A DNA stretch of 64,000 bases, taken from assembly GCA_023212695.1 (NCBI GenBank), contig JALCCG010000064.1, forward strand, positions 29,417 to 93,416, read 5' to 3'. Of this stretch, positions 1 to 8,206 are shown piece by piece; the first letter of the stretch is position 1; every line of letters starts with the position of its first letter. A program made the translations under genes and the position numbers. The DNA comes from Sporisorium sorghi (taxonomy: Eukaryota; Basidiomycota; Ustilaginomycetes; Ustilaginales; Ustilaginaceae). The notes under the pieces are model-generated. The model was not told the origin of the DNA. It was given only the letters and a program-made list of their open reading frames with translations, and did no database searches.

Positions 1-1241
1 TTGGACGGAAGCCGGAGGTGGAGTCTATCCTGCTCGATATGGATAATATCGCCGAGGGCGGGGCTGCCTTCCGCCTGATTACGGGCCGCTACGGAAGCGG
101 CAAAAGCTTCCTGCTGCAGATTATCCGCAACTACGCGATGGATCGCGATTTTGTAGTGGCGGATGCGGATCTGTCGCCGGAGAGGCGGCTGGTGGGTACG
201 AAGGGGCAGGGGCTTGCCACGTACCGGGAGCTGATGACCCATCTGTCCACGAGAACCAGGCCGGACGGCGGTGCGCTGGAAGCTATTTTGCAGAAATGGA
301 TCGCCGCGATCCAGCAGGATATCATGCAGGAGACGGGCATGCGCCCGGATGACCCTGCGCTGAACGAAAGCGTGGAGCTGCAGATTTATACGGTGACTAA
401 CGGCATGCAGAACCTGGTGCATGGGTTTGATTTTGCGAAGGTGCTGGCTGCTTACTGGAACGGCTATAAACTGGGCGACGATGACCGCAAGGGGGCAGCG
501 CTGCGCTGGCTCCGCGGAGAAGTGCCAACGAAGACAGAAGCACGCAAGGACCTCGGCGTGGGGGTCATTATCGATGACGACAATTGGTATGACTACATGA
601 AGCTGTGGTCCGAATTTACGGCGGCCATCGGTTATAAGGGACTGCTGTTGTTTATTGATGAAGGGGTTAACCTCTACAAAATTACCAATAGTGTATCCCG
701 CCAGAGCAACTACGAGAAACTGCTGACCATGTTCAACGACACCATGCAGGGCAAGGCGGAGCATTTGGGCATCTATATGGGCGGAACGCCGCAGTTTGTC
801 GAGGATGAGCGCCGGGGGCTGTTCAGTTATGATGCGCTGCGCTCCCGCCTGATCGACGGGCGCTACGGCGGCGGTTCGCTGAAAACCTACACCTCGCCCA
901 TCCTGAAGCTGGACATGCTGTCGTACGAGGAAATTCTCATTCTGCTGCAAAAGCTGCGGGATATTCACGCCCTCCACTTCAAGTATGAGCCGCAGCTGAC
1001 GGATGAGCAATTGATCGCCTTCATGCAGATCGCCGTGAACCGGCTGGGGGCTGAGGAGCTGCTTACCACCCGCGAGGTGGTGCGGGACTTCATGGATCTG
1101 CTGCATACGCTGCATCAGCATCCGGAGGCCGTCTTCGAGGAGCTCCTGGGAGAACGCGCCGCGGCGCAGCCGCAAGGCAAGGGGAATAATGAAGCGGCTG
1201 CGGACGATTTGGACGATCTGCTGGCGGAGTTTGAGCTATGA
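1..1241 (+). CDS. BrxD-like P-loop ATPase (DUF2791 type), 5' end cut by window
   Basis: The frame is open to the left edge and already reads GRKPE before the first in-window GTG at 18, so the true start lies outside. Counting from that GTG, a Walker A motif (GRYGSGKS, residues 23-30) and a Walker B-like LLLFIDEG (Asp214-Glu215) are visible; the rest is a helical ATPase body ending in an acidic tail (DDLDDLLAEFEL). The pattern matches the BREX-associated ATP-binding family (BrxD/DUF2791), also found beside TerB-type genes in Firmicutes. It overlaps the following helicase gene by 4 bases (ATGA), implying translational coupling and a joint DNA-processing role. The family assignment is from recognition of motifs and partner; a complete BREX system cannot be claimed because no methylase or PglZ gene is in view. 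Confidence 0.75.
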   Translation, partial: GRKPEVESILLDMDNIAEGGAAFRLITGRYGSGKSFLLQIIRNYAMDRDFVVADADLSPERRLVGTKGQGLATYRELMTHLSTRTRPDGGALEAILQKWIAAIQQDIMQETGMRPDDPALNESVELQIYTVTNGMQNLVHGFDFAKVLAAYWNGYKLGDDDRKGAALRWLRGEVPTKTEARKDLGVGVIIDDDNWYDYMKLWSEFTAAIGYKGLLLFIDEGVNLYKITNSVSRQSNYEKLLTMFNDTMQGKAEHLGIYMGGTPQFVEDERRGLFSYDALRSRLIDGRYGGGSLKTYTSPILKLDMLSYEEILILLQKLRDIHALHFKYEPQLTDEQLIAFMQIAVNRLGAEELLTTREVVRDFMDLLHTLHQHPEAVFEELLGERAAAQPQGKGNNEAAADDLDDLLAEFEL

Positions 1242-3430
1242 GTGCGAACCCTTTTACCAGGCTGGCCCCGTTCATTCAGGAATTTATCTATAAAAAGAGA
1301 TGGGACACGCTCCGCGAAGCGCAGGTGGAAGCCTGCCGCGTCCTGTTCGATACGCCGAACCATCTGCTGATCGCTTCCGGTACCGCATCGGGCAAGACCG
1401 AGGCCGCGTTCTTCCCGGCGCTGACGGAGCTGTACAATGAGCCTTCCAGTTCGGTAGGCATTCTGTATATCGGGCCGCTGAAGGCACTGATTAACGACCA
1501 GTTTGAACGCATCACCGACTTGTTGAAGGAGGGTCAGGTGCCGGTGTGGCATTGGCATGGCGATGTGTCCCAAGCCGAGAAAACCAAGCTGATGCAGAAA
1601 CCTTGCGGCGTGCTGCAGATTACGCCGGAATCGCTGGAGGGGCTGCTTATGAACCGGCCGAATGCCATTCCGGCGTTGTTCCAGGATTTGCGGTACGTAA
1701 TTATTGATGAGGTGCACGCCTTCATGGGGGCCGATCGGGGCATTCAGGTGCTGAGTCAGCTGACCCGGATCGAGCGGATGGCTTCCTGCTCGCCTCGCCG
1801 CATCGGGCTGTCGGCAACGCTTAGCGATTATGAGACCGCAGCCAGCTGGCTGGGCGCAGGCACGAAGAATGCGGTCGAGGTCGTTTCGCCGCAAGGAGGA
1901 CGCAAGCTGCGGCTGTCGGTCGAGCATTTCTCCTTCCCCGATGCACGGGACGAGAAGCAGGCGGAGCAGCTCGCGCTTGCCCGCAAAGCCTACTACGATT
2001 TTGTATACGACAGCACCCATCTGAAAAAAGCGCTGGTCTTTACCAACAGCCGCTCGGATGCCGAGCTGACTACGCTTGAGCTGCGGCGGATTGCGGCCAA
2101 GCGCGAGCAGCGGGATGTCTTCCATGTGCACCATGGAAGCATCTCGGCCATGCTGCGCGAGGAAGCCGAGGCCGCGCTCCGCGAAGGTTCGGGGCCAGCG
2201 GTTGCCGCGGCCACCCTGACGCTCGAGCTCGGCATTGATCTCGGCGAGCTCGAGCGGGTCATCCAACTGGGCGCGCCGTACAGCTGCTCCAGCTTCGTTC
2301 AGCGGCTCGGCCGCTCCGGCCGGCGCGGGGATCAAGCCTCCGAGATGATGTTCCTCTGTCCGGAGGATGAGGACGAGGAGGCCATGCTGCCTGCACGCAT
2401 GCCATGGATGCTGCTTCGGGCCATTGCCGTCATTGAGCTGTATATTCGCGAGAAGTGGGTCGAACCGCTGGCCTTGCGGAAGAAACCGGTGGGCGTGCTC
2501 TACCATCAGACGATGAGCACGCTTAAGAGCATGGGGGAGGCCGAGCCGCCGGATCTGGCGCGAGCGGTGCTGACGCTCCCGGCCTTCCGCGGCATCGAGC
2601 CGGAGGAGTACAAGGAGTTCTTGCAGTATTTGCTCCAGACGGACCATATCCAGCGTACGGAAGAAGGCAGTCTCATCATCGGTCTTGGCGGAGAGAAAAT
2701 CGTCAACAACTACCGCTTCTATGCGGTGTTTAAAGACGATGAAGAGCATGTCGTCTATAACGGGTCGGAAGAAATCGGATCGATTACGACGGTACCTCCG
2801 CCCGGCTATTGCTTCTCGCTGGCAGGTATGCTGTGGAAGGTGGAGGAAGTCGATACGAAGCATAAGGCACTGTACGTAAAATCGGCCAAGGGCAAGGTCG
2901 ATACGTTGTGGCTTGGCGCAGGCGGCGATGTGCATACCCGCGTGGTGCAGAAGATGCGGGAGGTGCTGGCGGACAGCACCATCTATCCGTACCTGGCACC
3001 GGGTGCGGTAAACCGCCTGGAGCGGGCTCGCCGGCTTGCCCGGGAGAGCGGACTGCTGAAGCAGGTGGTCATTCCGGCGGGGGGCGATTCCCTGTTCATT
3101 CTGCCTTGGGCAGGGAGCAAGCAGTTCCGGACACTGGAGCGATTGCTGAAGCATAATCTGTCGGAGCGGCTGGCCCTTCGCTCCATCGTGCCGATGGAGC
3201 CGTATTACATGGTTGTCGCGGGCAAGGTGGATAACGTGACGCTGATGGAGGAAATCCGCAAGGAGCTGACGGATTGCGAGGATGCCGGGGCGCTTCTGGG
3301 CCCGGATGAGGCGCCGTATCTCGGCAAATATGACGAGTTTGTTCCGCCGAAGCTTGTCCGCACCGCTTTTGCCGCCGACGGACTGGATCTGGAGGGACTG
3401 GCTGAGGCGCTGGGGATGGCAATGTTCTGA
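1238..3430 (+). CDS. Lhr-like SF2 DEAD/DEAH helicase (BrxHI-like)
   Basis: A 730-residue superfamily 2 helicase. Motif I is SGTASGKT (Lys53), motif II is DEVH (157-160), motif III is GLSATLS, and motif VI is QRLGRSGRRGD near residue 360, followed by a long C-terminal region like that of Lhr-type helicases. The start ATG overlaps the upstream ATPase stop. Family knowledge: BrxHI/Lhr-like helicases accompany BrxD-type ATPases in type 2 BREX and in some TerB-associated stress loci. Inference: the two proteins form an ATP-driven DNA-handling pair. A strong hairpin terminator follows 50 bases downstream, so the helicase is the last gene of its operon. GC content is high, like the core genes of the window. 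Confidence 0.8.
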   Translation: MSANPFTRLAPFIQEFIYKKRWDTLREAQVEACRVLFDTPNHLLIASGTASGKTEAAFFPALTELYNEPSSSVGILYIGPLKALINDQFERITDLLKEGQVPVWHWHGDVSQAEKTKLMQKPCGVLQITPESLEGLLMNRPNAIPALFQDLRYVIIDEVHAFMGADRGIQVLSQLTRIERMASCSPRRIGLSATLSDYETAASWLGAGTKNAVEVVSPQGGRKLRLSVEHFSFPDARDEKQAEQLALARKAYYDFVYDSTHLKKALVFTNSRSDAELTTLELRRIAAKREQRDVFHVHHGSISAMLREEAEAALREGSGPAVAAATLTLELGIDLGELERVIQLGAPYSCSSFVQRLGRSGRRGDQASEMMFLCPEDEDEEAMLPARMPWMLLRAIAVIELYIREKWVEPLALRKKPVGVLYHQTMSTLKSMGEAEPPDLARAVLTLPAFRGIEPEEYKEFLQYLLQTDHIQRTEEGSLIIGLGGEKIVNNYRFYAVFKDDEEHVVYNGSEEIGSITTVPPPGYCFSLAGMLWKVEEVDTKHKALYVKSAKGKVDTLWLGAGGDVHTRVVQKMREVLADSTIYPYLAPGAVNRLERARRLARESGLLKQVVIPAGGDSLFILPWAGSKQFRTLERLLKHNLSERLALRSIVPMEPYYMVVAGKVDNVTLMEEIRKELTDCEDAGALLGPDEAPYLGKYDEFVPPKLVRTAFAADGLDLEGLAEALGMAMF

Positions 3431-3480
3431 AAGGCTTGCGTGACAGACGTAATGATTTAGCATGAATTTGTTTTATACTA

Positions 3481-3531
3481 AATACAGCCATGAATAGGGG
3501 AGCCCCGTGTTCATGGCTGTATTATTTTTTG
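3481..3531 (+). terminator. Rho-independent terminator after helicase
   Basis: A perfect 14-bp stem (aatacagccatgaa at 3481-3494 with its complement at 3510-3523) encloses a 15-base loop and is followed by a T-rich tract (attttttgtttt). It ends the 1-3430 operon and separates it from the converging AT-rich genes. Confidence 0.85.
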
Positions 3532-3533
3532 TT

Positions 3534-4220
3534 TTATTTCGATAGGACGTATGCCTTTAAGTCTTCAAATTTTGTTTCGTTGTCCTTAATCCATACTGCT
3601 TCATCCCCTGGCTGAGATGATTGAATTGTATTTTCTTCTCCTAAAATGAGTGGTATTGCAGGGAATAACTCGTTATTGCCTTCTTTAACTTTCTCTATTA
3701 TGAATGGAATGGCAGGTATGCCAAGAGTCTCTAATGACTTGATTTTCTCATCAACTGAGAGGTTTGAATTAGCGATATGATTAACTTCTTGTGGAGTTTG
3801 CTGAAGCTGCTTTTTCCACTGTTGTGAAAATGCATTACCAGTATCCCAGAATGTCTTTGAGTTTTTCTTAAGATCCACTTTAGCTATCTTTTCAGCAGCA
3901 ATAGCTAAAATGTAATCCATAAGACCACTGCCTTCGCTCTCATCAATATTCTGTTCAATATAAGGCAATGCCCTGTACCCTAAATCAACAATGTTCTCAA
4001 CTTCTTTGATGTTATTCACGTAATCGTAAGGGTTGCTGCTCGCTGCTAAGGTAGAATGATTTTGTATTTCCAGTTCTATCTGTTTTTGAATTTTAATAAT
4101 GGAGTTCGTCATTTTTTCCTCTACTGACGCTTGAGCGACTAAATTATATACTGAAGTGGTAGCAAAACCAATGATGAACATGATCGATAATAATATTAAC
4201 ACTTTTTTTGATTTAAACAT
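3534..4220 (-). CDS. Exported or membrane-anchored protein of unknown function
   Basis: A 228-residue protein. The N-terminus has basic residues (MFKSKK) followed by a hydrophobic stretch to about residue 30, which fits a signal anchor or uncleaved signal peptide. The remainder is soluble, mostly helical, and rich in N, Q, K and E. Two segments (LGYRALPYIEQNI and LGIPAIPFIIEKV) look alike and resemble HEAT-like helical repeats. I do not recognise a family. The gene lies 19 bases downstream of another exported-protein gene on the same strand and is probably cotranscribed with it. Base composition is clearly more AT-rich than in flanking genes, which suggests horizontal acquisition. Its 3' end abuts the terminator at 3481-3531. 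Confidence 0.65.
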   Translation of the reverse strand: MFKSKKVLILLSIMFIIGFATTSVYNLVAQASVEEKMTNSIIKIQKQIELEIQNHSTLAASSNPYDYVNNIKEVENIVDLGYRALPYIEQNIDESEGSGLMDYILAIAAEKIAKVDLKKNSKTFWDTGNAFSQQWKKQLQQTPQEVNHIANSNLSVDEKIKSLETLGIPAIPFIIEKVKEGNNELFPAIPLILGEENTIQSSQPGDEAVWIKDNETKFEDLKAYVLSK

Positions 4221-4239
4221 ATTTCTTCACCTCGGAATT

Positions 4240-4728
4240 TTATTTATATATTCTGAGAGCACTTCCGTAAGAAGAACTACTGTATGGATCCCAGCCTAGG
4301 GATTGTAATCTTTCCAATTGTCCCCACTTGGCGTTGGAGTAATTATTATCTGCTGGCTTAGCGACATGTGTTATGTTATTTGTGGAGGTGCCATATGCAA
4401 TAATTTTAGTACCGCTAGATCCTTGCGAATAGCTATAAGCAAGATAACCATCTTGATTCATGTATAAATCCATCTGTGAAAGTGTAGGGTTACTAGTTCC
4501 CCATGGCCAAAGCCATATATCTGTATATCCTTTAACGTAAGCTAAACAATTGTATGATCCCGTAGCAGCTGCAAGATAGCTATAATTATCTGCTGTTTTT
4601 ACAATTGCATCATAGGTGCTTTTTGGATAATAAAATCTACTATCATATCCTGCAAATGCTGCTAAACTCCCTGTAAATAGAGCACTAACAGCTAATGCAC
4701 CTATAATTATTTTTTTTTTGATTCCCAT
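4240..4728 (-). CDS. Secreted protein with NlpC/CHAP-like Cys-His pattern (DUF7689-like)
   Basis: A 162-residue protein with a clear signal peptide (basic MGIKKK, hydrophobic core, ALA-type site near FAGYDS). The mature part contains YNCLAYVKG, WLWPWG, a GYLAYSYSQG segment, ITHVAK and a terminal WGQLERLQ. This spacing of Cys, Trp and His resembles a papain-like NlpC/CHAP fold family of small secreted proteins (DUF7689-like); I infer a possible Cys-His dyad but cannot show activity. The start is supported by an AAAGGAGG ribosome site 8 bases upstream. The gene is AT-rich and precedes the unknown exported gene at 3534-4220, probably in one operon. Confidence 0.65.
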   Translation of the reverse strand: MGIKKKIIIGALAVSALFTGSLAAFAGYDSRFYYPKSTYDAIVKTADNYSYLAAATGSYNCLAYVKGYTDIWLWPWGTSNPTLSQMDLYMNQDGYLAYSYSQGSSGTKIIAYGTSTNNITHVAKPADNNYSNAKWGQLERLQSLGWDPYSSSSYGSALRIYK

Positions 4729-5061
4729 AAAAACGCCTCCTTTTTCCGTAAAAAGTACTTATTACATATATAAGAACGCTGCCAGCAGAGGATTAGTTAT
4801 ACTGATTTACTATATTTTTCAAAAAAATATACACAGACGTCAAAGTTTTAGCTTTGTATTCCCCCCTTTTACACTTGGATTCCAATTAATCCAAATGCCA
4901 ATATTCACATAAACATTTAAGCTCAAGGGATTTTTTTCGATAAACTATATGGCTCTAAGTAAAAATCTCTGCAGTCGTCGAAAAAAAGCATTGTGTTCAC
5001 CTCATATGTATGGTAACTTATGTACATAAAAACGTTTTTATCGCAAAGGAAGAATAGTTAT
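4729..5061. other. AT-rich intergenic region between divergent genes
   Basis: This 333-base gap lies between the exported-protein pair (minus strand) and the LacI gene (plus strand). Apart from the palindrome at 5027-5040 and presumed promoters, I see no gene or repeat in it. Confidence 0.5.
5027..5040. promoter_or_regulatory. LacI-type operator upstream of the regulator
   Basis: The sequence taaaaacgttttta is a perfect 14-bp palindrome with the central CG typical of LacI/GalR-family operators. It lies 22 bases before the LacI start, a position suited to autorepression. The same core recurs upstream of the permease gene (6153-6170). Confidence 0.7.
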
Positions 5062-6081
5062 ATGGGTAAGGTAACGATTAAGGATGTGGCAAGAGAAGCC
5101 GGAGTTTCCATTTCTACGGTTTCCAATGCTTTGAATGATGTAGATGTATTGAACCCGGAGACCAAATCACATGTGCTGAAGGTGGCGGAGCGACTAAACT
5201 ATGTACCGAACCTGAACGGGAAGCTGTTGAAGTCGGGAAAGACCAATATGCTGGGCTTCTTTACAACAAGCGTGTCAGGGCCTTACTTCTACACACTGGT
5301 TGAGTCGATGTCACGTGAATGTGACCGTCTGGGTTATGGATTGAACGTGTTTGTTACGAAGGATAAGCAGGTCATTATGAGCAATATTATGGGCGGCCGA
5401 GTGGATGGCGTTATTATCTTTGAAGAGCTGAAGATCGACGATAAAGACATCGCCGCCATGGAGAAAGACAAGATTAAGGCTGTATTCCTGGACCGTGAGG
5501 TTCAGAACGAGACGATGGGCAGCATCATATTCGACTCTTACGTAGCCGGTTATGAGGCAACCAAATACCTGATCAGCCTGGGTCATAAGAAAATTGCGTA
5601 TATTTCCGGCGTGGATACGATGTTTGACAGCGTTCAGCGCAAAGAGGGATATTTGGCTGCACTGCGAGAGTGCCAGTTCCCGATCGATGGCGACTACATA
5701 CTGCAAGGTTATTTTGAGGAGGAAGGCTCCTATTCTGCTGTAAAATCGCTTCTTCATCTCCATCCCGGCAAAGTGCCGGATGCTTTCCTTGCCGGTAACG
5801 ATGTGAGTGCCATTGGCTGCATCAAGGCCCTGAAGTCCCTTGGTTACGAGGTTCCGCAGGATATCAGCGTTGTGGGCTTCGATGATATCGATATCGCGCA
5901 GTATTTCACCCCGCCTCTCTCGACTGTACGCAATCAGATTGCCAGACAAGGCATTCTGGTCGTGGATCATCTGGTTCGCATGATTCAGAAGAAAGAGAAG
6001 GGCAGGATTCAGAAACTGCCGGGGGAGCTGGTCGTTCGCGGCTCCAGTCACGTGAAGATGAATCGGAACGAATCGGTTTAA
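5062..6081 (+). CDS. LacI/GalR-family sugar-responsive repressor
   Basis: The ATG at 5062 is preferred over the upstream in-frame ATG at 5020, because the protein then begins MGKVTIKDVAREAGVS, the canonical LacI DNA-binding helix-turn-helix, and an AAAGGAAG ribosome site is correctly spaced. The protein is 339 residues, the usual family length, with a periplasmic-binding-like effector domain ending in the motif VVGFDDIDIAQYFTPPLSTV. It precedes an ABC sugar importer and a GH30 hydrolase, and CG-centred palindromes lie before its own gene and the first permease. Inference: it is the local repressor of oligosaccharide uptake, relieved by an intracellular sugar. Confidence 0.9.
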   Translation: MGKVTIKDVAREAGVSISTVSNALNDVDVLNPETKSHVLKVAERLNYVPNLNGKLLKSGKTNMLGFFTTSVSGPYFYTLVESMSRECDRLGYGLNVFVTKDKQVIMSNIMGGRVDGVIIFEELKIDDKDIAAMEKDKIKAVFLDREVQNETMGSIIFDSYVAGYEATKYLISLGHKKIAYISGVDTMFDSVQRKEGYLAALRECQFPIDGDYILQGYFEEEGSYSAVKSLLHLHPGKVPDAFLAGNDVSAIGCIKALKSLGYEVPQDISVVGFDDIDIAQYFTPPLSTVRNQIARQGILVVDHLVRMIQKKEKGRIQKLPGELVVRGSSHVKMNRNESV

Positions 6082-6152
6082 GTGAAGAAACGGAATTTTT
6101 TGTATCTGTTTTTTTAAAATGATCATCATATCATGGTGATTTTTTCGCCAAA

Positions 6153-6170
6153 AATAAAAACGTTTTTATT
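6153..6170. promoter_or_regulatory. LacI-type operator upstream of permease operon
   Basis: The sequence aataaaaacgtttttatt is a perfect 18-bp palindrome, containing the same 14-base core found before the LacI gene. It lies 47 bases upstream of the first permease start and probably overlaps its promoter. This is the best-supported binding site of the adjacent repressor. Confidence 0.75.
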
Positions 6171-6216
6171 GAGGCTGATTATTATATCGATTTTATGATC
6201 AAAGGAGGCTAAGCAG

Positions 6217-7206
6217 GTGAGCAAAACAGCTGCAGTTCAGTCAACTGGCACGGGTACGGTTCAGCCAACCGGGAAGAAGCCGATGGGGCAGAGAATCAAG
6301 GAATTCTTCATTGATTTCAGGCGGCAATGGGAGCTTCAGTCGATGATTATTCCGGGCGTTATTTTTATGTTTATTTTTTGCTACATTCCGATTTACGGTT
6401 TGACCATTGCTTTTAAAAATTACACCGTGATCGATACACTGGATTCTGCTCCATGGGTTGGCTTCGATAATTTCAAAATTATTTTATCTGATAAGTATTT
6501 TTGGGATTCCGTGGTCAATACGCTGGGCATCAGCTTCCTGAAGCTGGCGATCGGTTTTGTCATCCCGATCATTCTGGCCATTATGATTTACGAGGTGGGC
6601 ATGGGGCGGTTCAAGAAATTCGTCCAAACGGTCTCCTATCTGCCTCACTTCTTGTCCTGGATCGTATTGGGCGGCATGCTCATTACCTGGTTCTCGACAT
6701 CTGGCCTATTCAACGAAATTTTGCTGAGTCTCGGGTTAATCTCGCAGCCGCAAAATATTCTGCTCGACCCGAGCAAGTATTGGTGGATCGCAACGTTATC
6801 GGATATATGGAAGGAAGCCGGGTGGGGAACGATTCTGTACTTGGCGATCATGGCCAAGATTGATCCTACCTATTACGAGGCTGCCAAAATTGATGGGGCG
6901 AGTCGGCTGAGACAAATCTGGAACATCACCCTGCCGAACATGAAGATGATTATTAGCTTGAATTTGATCCTTACTGTAAGCGGTTTATTGGGATCGAATC
7001 TGGATCAAACCCTGGTGCTCATGAATTCGCAGAACCGGGAAAAGGCCGAAGTCATTAACTCGTACGTATACCGGATGGGTATGACGCAAGGCGATTTCTC
7101 TTATGCCACCGCCGTTGGTTTGGGTGTATCCATCATATCTGTCATTCTGCTCGTTACGGCTAATAAGGTGACCAGTAAATTGAATGATAATCAATCCGTT
7201 CTATAG
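6217..7206 (+). CDS. ABC sugar transporter permease (LplB/UgpA type)
   Basis: A 329-residue integral membrane protein with about six hydrophobic segments and the binding-protein-dependent permease signature EAAKIDGASRLRQIWNITLP near residue 225. The GTG start has an AAAGGAGG ribosome site (6201-6208). A hydrophilic, Thr/Gly/Pro-rich N-tail of about 45 residues precedes the first membrane segment, as in LplB-like permeases. It pairs with the permease starting 23 bases downstream and the lipoprotein at 8207. No ATPase gene is in the cluster, so a shared MsmX-type ATPase encoded elsewhere is expected. Confidence 0.9.
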   Translation: MSKTAAVQSTGTGTVQPTGKKPMGQRIKEFFIDFRRQWELQSMIIPGVIFMFIFCYIPIYGLTIAFKNYTVIDTLDSAPWVGFDNFKIILSDKYFWDSVVNTLGISFLKLAIGFVIPIILAIMIYEVGMGRFKKFVQTVSYLPHFLSWIVLGGMLITWFSTSGLFNEILLSLGLISQPQNILLDPSKYWWIATLSDIWKEAGWGTILYLAIMAKIDPTYYEAAKIDGASRLRQIWNITLPNMKMIISLNLILTVSGLLGSNLDQTLVLMNSQNREKAEVINSYVYRMGMTQGDFSYATAVGLGVSIISVILLVTANKVTSKLNDNQSVL

Positions 7207-7229
7207 GTCATGCAGAAGGAGGTAATACG

Positions 7230-8114
7230 GTGAATTTGAAAGCAGCAAAAGGGGATCTCGACAGCAAGATCTTTGATACGATCAATATCATTCTACTGGT
7301 TACGTTTACCATCATCATTGTCGTTCCGCTGTGGAACGTGGTTGTTTCATCCTTCAGCTCGGGCAGGTCGCTGGCCGAGGGCGGGTTCATCTTCTGGCCT
7401 ACGGAATTCTCGCTTGAGAATTATCAGGCCGTGTTCCGGGATGCCAACATATGGAATGCCTTTTTCATCTCGGTTGCCAAAACCGTAATCGGGGTCATCA
7501 CGCACGTGTTCTTCTGTGCCATGGTGGGTTATGGCTTGAGCAAAAAATACGTCCGCGGCCGTAAATTCTATGTGTCGATGGGTGTCGTCACCATGTTTTT
7601 CTCGGGCGGCATGATTCCGACGTACCTGTTGATGAAGGACTTGGGGCTGCTAAACAGCTTTTGGGTTTATATCATTCCCGCTCTGTTGAGTTTTTACGAT
7701 GTTATTATTCTGATGAACTTCTTCCGCAACGTACCGGATTCGCTGGAGGAATCGGCGAAGATCGACGGCGGGGGCGACTGGAGAATTTTCCTGAGCATCT
7801 TCATTCCTCTCTCCATGCCAGCTATGGCGACTATTGCCTTGTTTAACGGGGTCGGTCAGTGGAATGATTTCATGACCACCAAGTTGTACATCACGGATCA
7901 ATCGCTGTATCCGTTACAGATGATGCTGTATGAGATAATTGTGCAGTCCCAGACCCAATCGATGCAAAATATCGGTTCGGTTGCGATTCAGACGACCACC
8001 AAAGGGGTCCAACTAGCAACCATTGTCGTGACAACGCTGCCAATTGTTGTGATGTATCCAATATTACAGAGATATTTTATCTCCGGCATGATGCTGGGGG
8101 CAGTTAAAGAGTAG
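7230..8114 (+). CDS. ABC sugar transporter permease (LplC/YtcP type)
   Basis: A 294-residue permease with roughly six membrane segments and the EAA loop (EESAKIDGGGDWRIFLSIFIP) around residue 180. It begins at GTG 7230 with a GAAGGAGGT ribosome site. The C-terminal YPILQRYFISGMMLGAVKE is typical of the LplC/YtcP subgroup that imports oligosaccharides or uronates. It is the second membrane subunit of the importer and lies between the first permease and the solute-binding lipoprotein. Confidence 0.9.
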   Translation: MNLKAAKGDLDSKIFDTINIILLVTFTIIIVVPLWNVVVSSFSSGRSLAEGGFIFWPTEFSLENYQAVFRDANIWNAFFISVAKTVIGVITHVFFCAMVGYGLSKKYVRGRKFYVSMGVVTMFFSGGMIPTYLLMKDLGLLNSFWVYIIPALLSFYDVIILMNFFRNVPDSLEESAKIDGGGDWRIFLSIFIPLSMPAMATIALFNGVGQWNDFMTTKLYITDQSLYPLQMMLYEIIVQSQTQSMQNIGSVAIQTTTKGVQLATIVVTTLPIVVMYPILQRYFISGMMLGAVKE

Positions 8115-8170
8115 AGCTGCTGCTCTTAGGGGAGTGGAACAGAAGCATACCTGTACAGGTTAGGGCCTAA

Positions 8171-8190
8171 TAAGAAAGCGCTTTTATTTA
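8171..8190. promoter_or_regulatory. CG-centred operator or cre-like site before binding protein
   Basis: The sequence taagaaagcgcttttattta contains the palindrome aaagcgcttt and a right half similar to the operator at 6153-6170. It may be a third site for the local LacI protein or a catabolite-responsive element for CcpA; the two cannot be told apart by eye. It lies 17 bases before the lipoprotein start. Confidence 0.5.
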
Positions 8191-8206
8191 AAGGGAGGGT
8201 TACAGG

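Noticed and set aside
1..3430. Complete BREX phage-defence system
   Set aside because: Only two accessory-type genes are visible; methylase, PglZ and BrxC/PglY are not in the window.
1115..3463. 782-codon open frame on the minus strand
   Set aside because: It lies opposite a clear helicase gene in a high-GC region, has His/Arg/Leu-rich composition and no domain; it is a codon-bias shadow.
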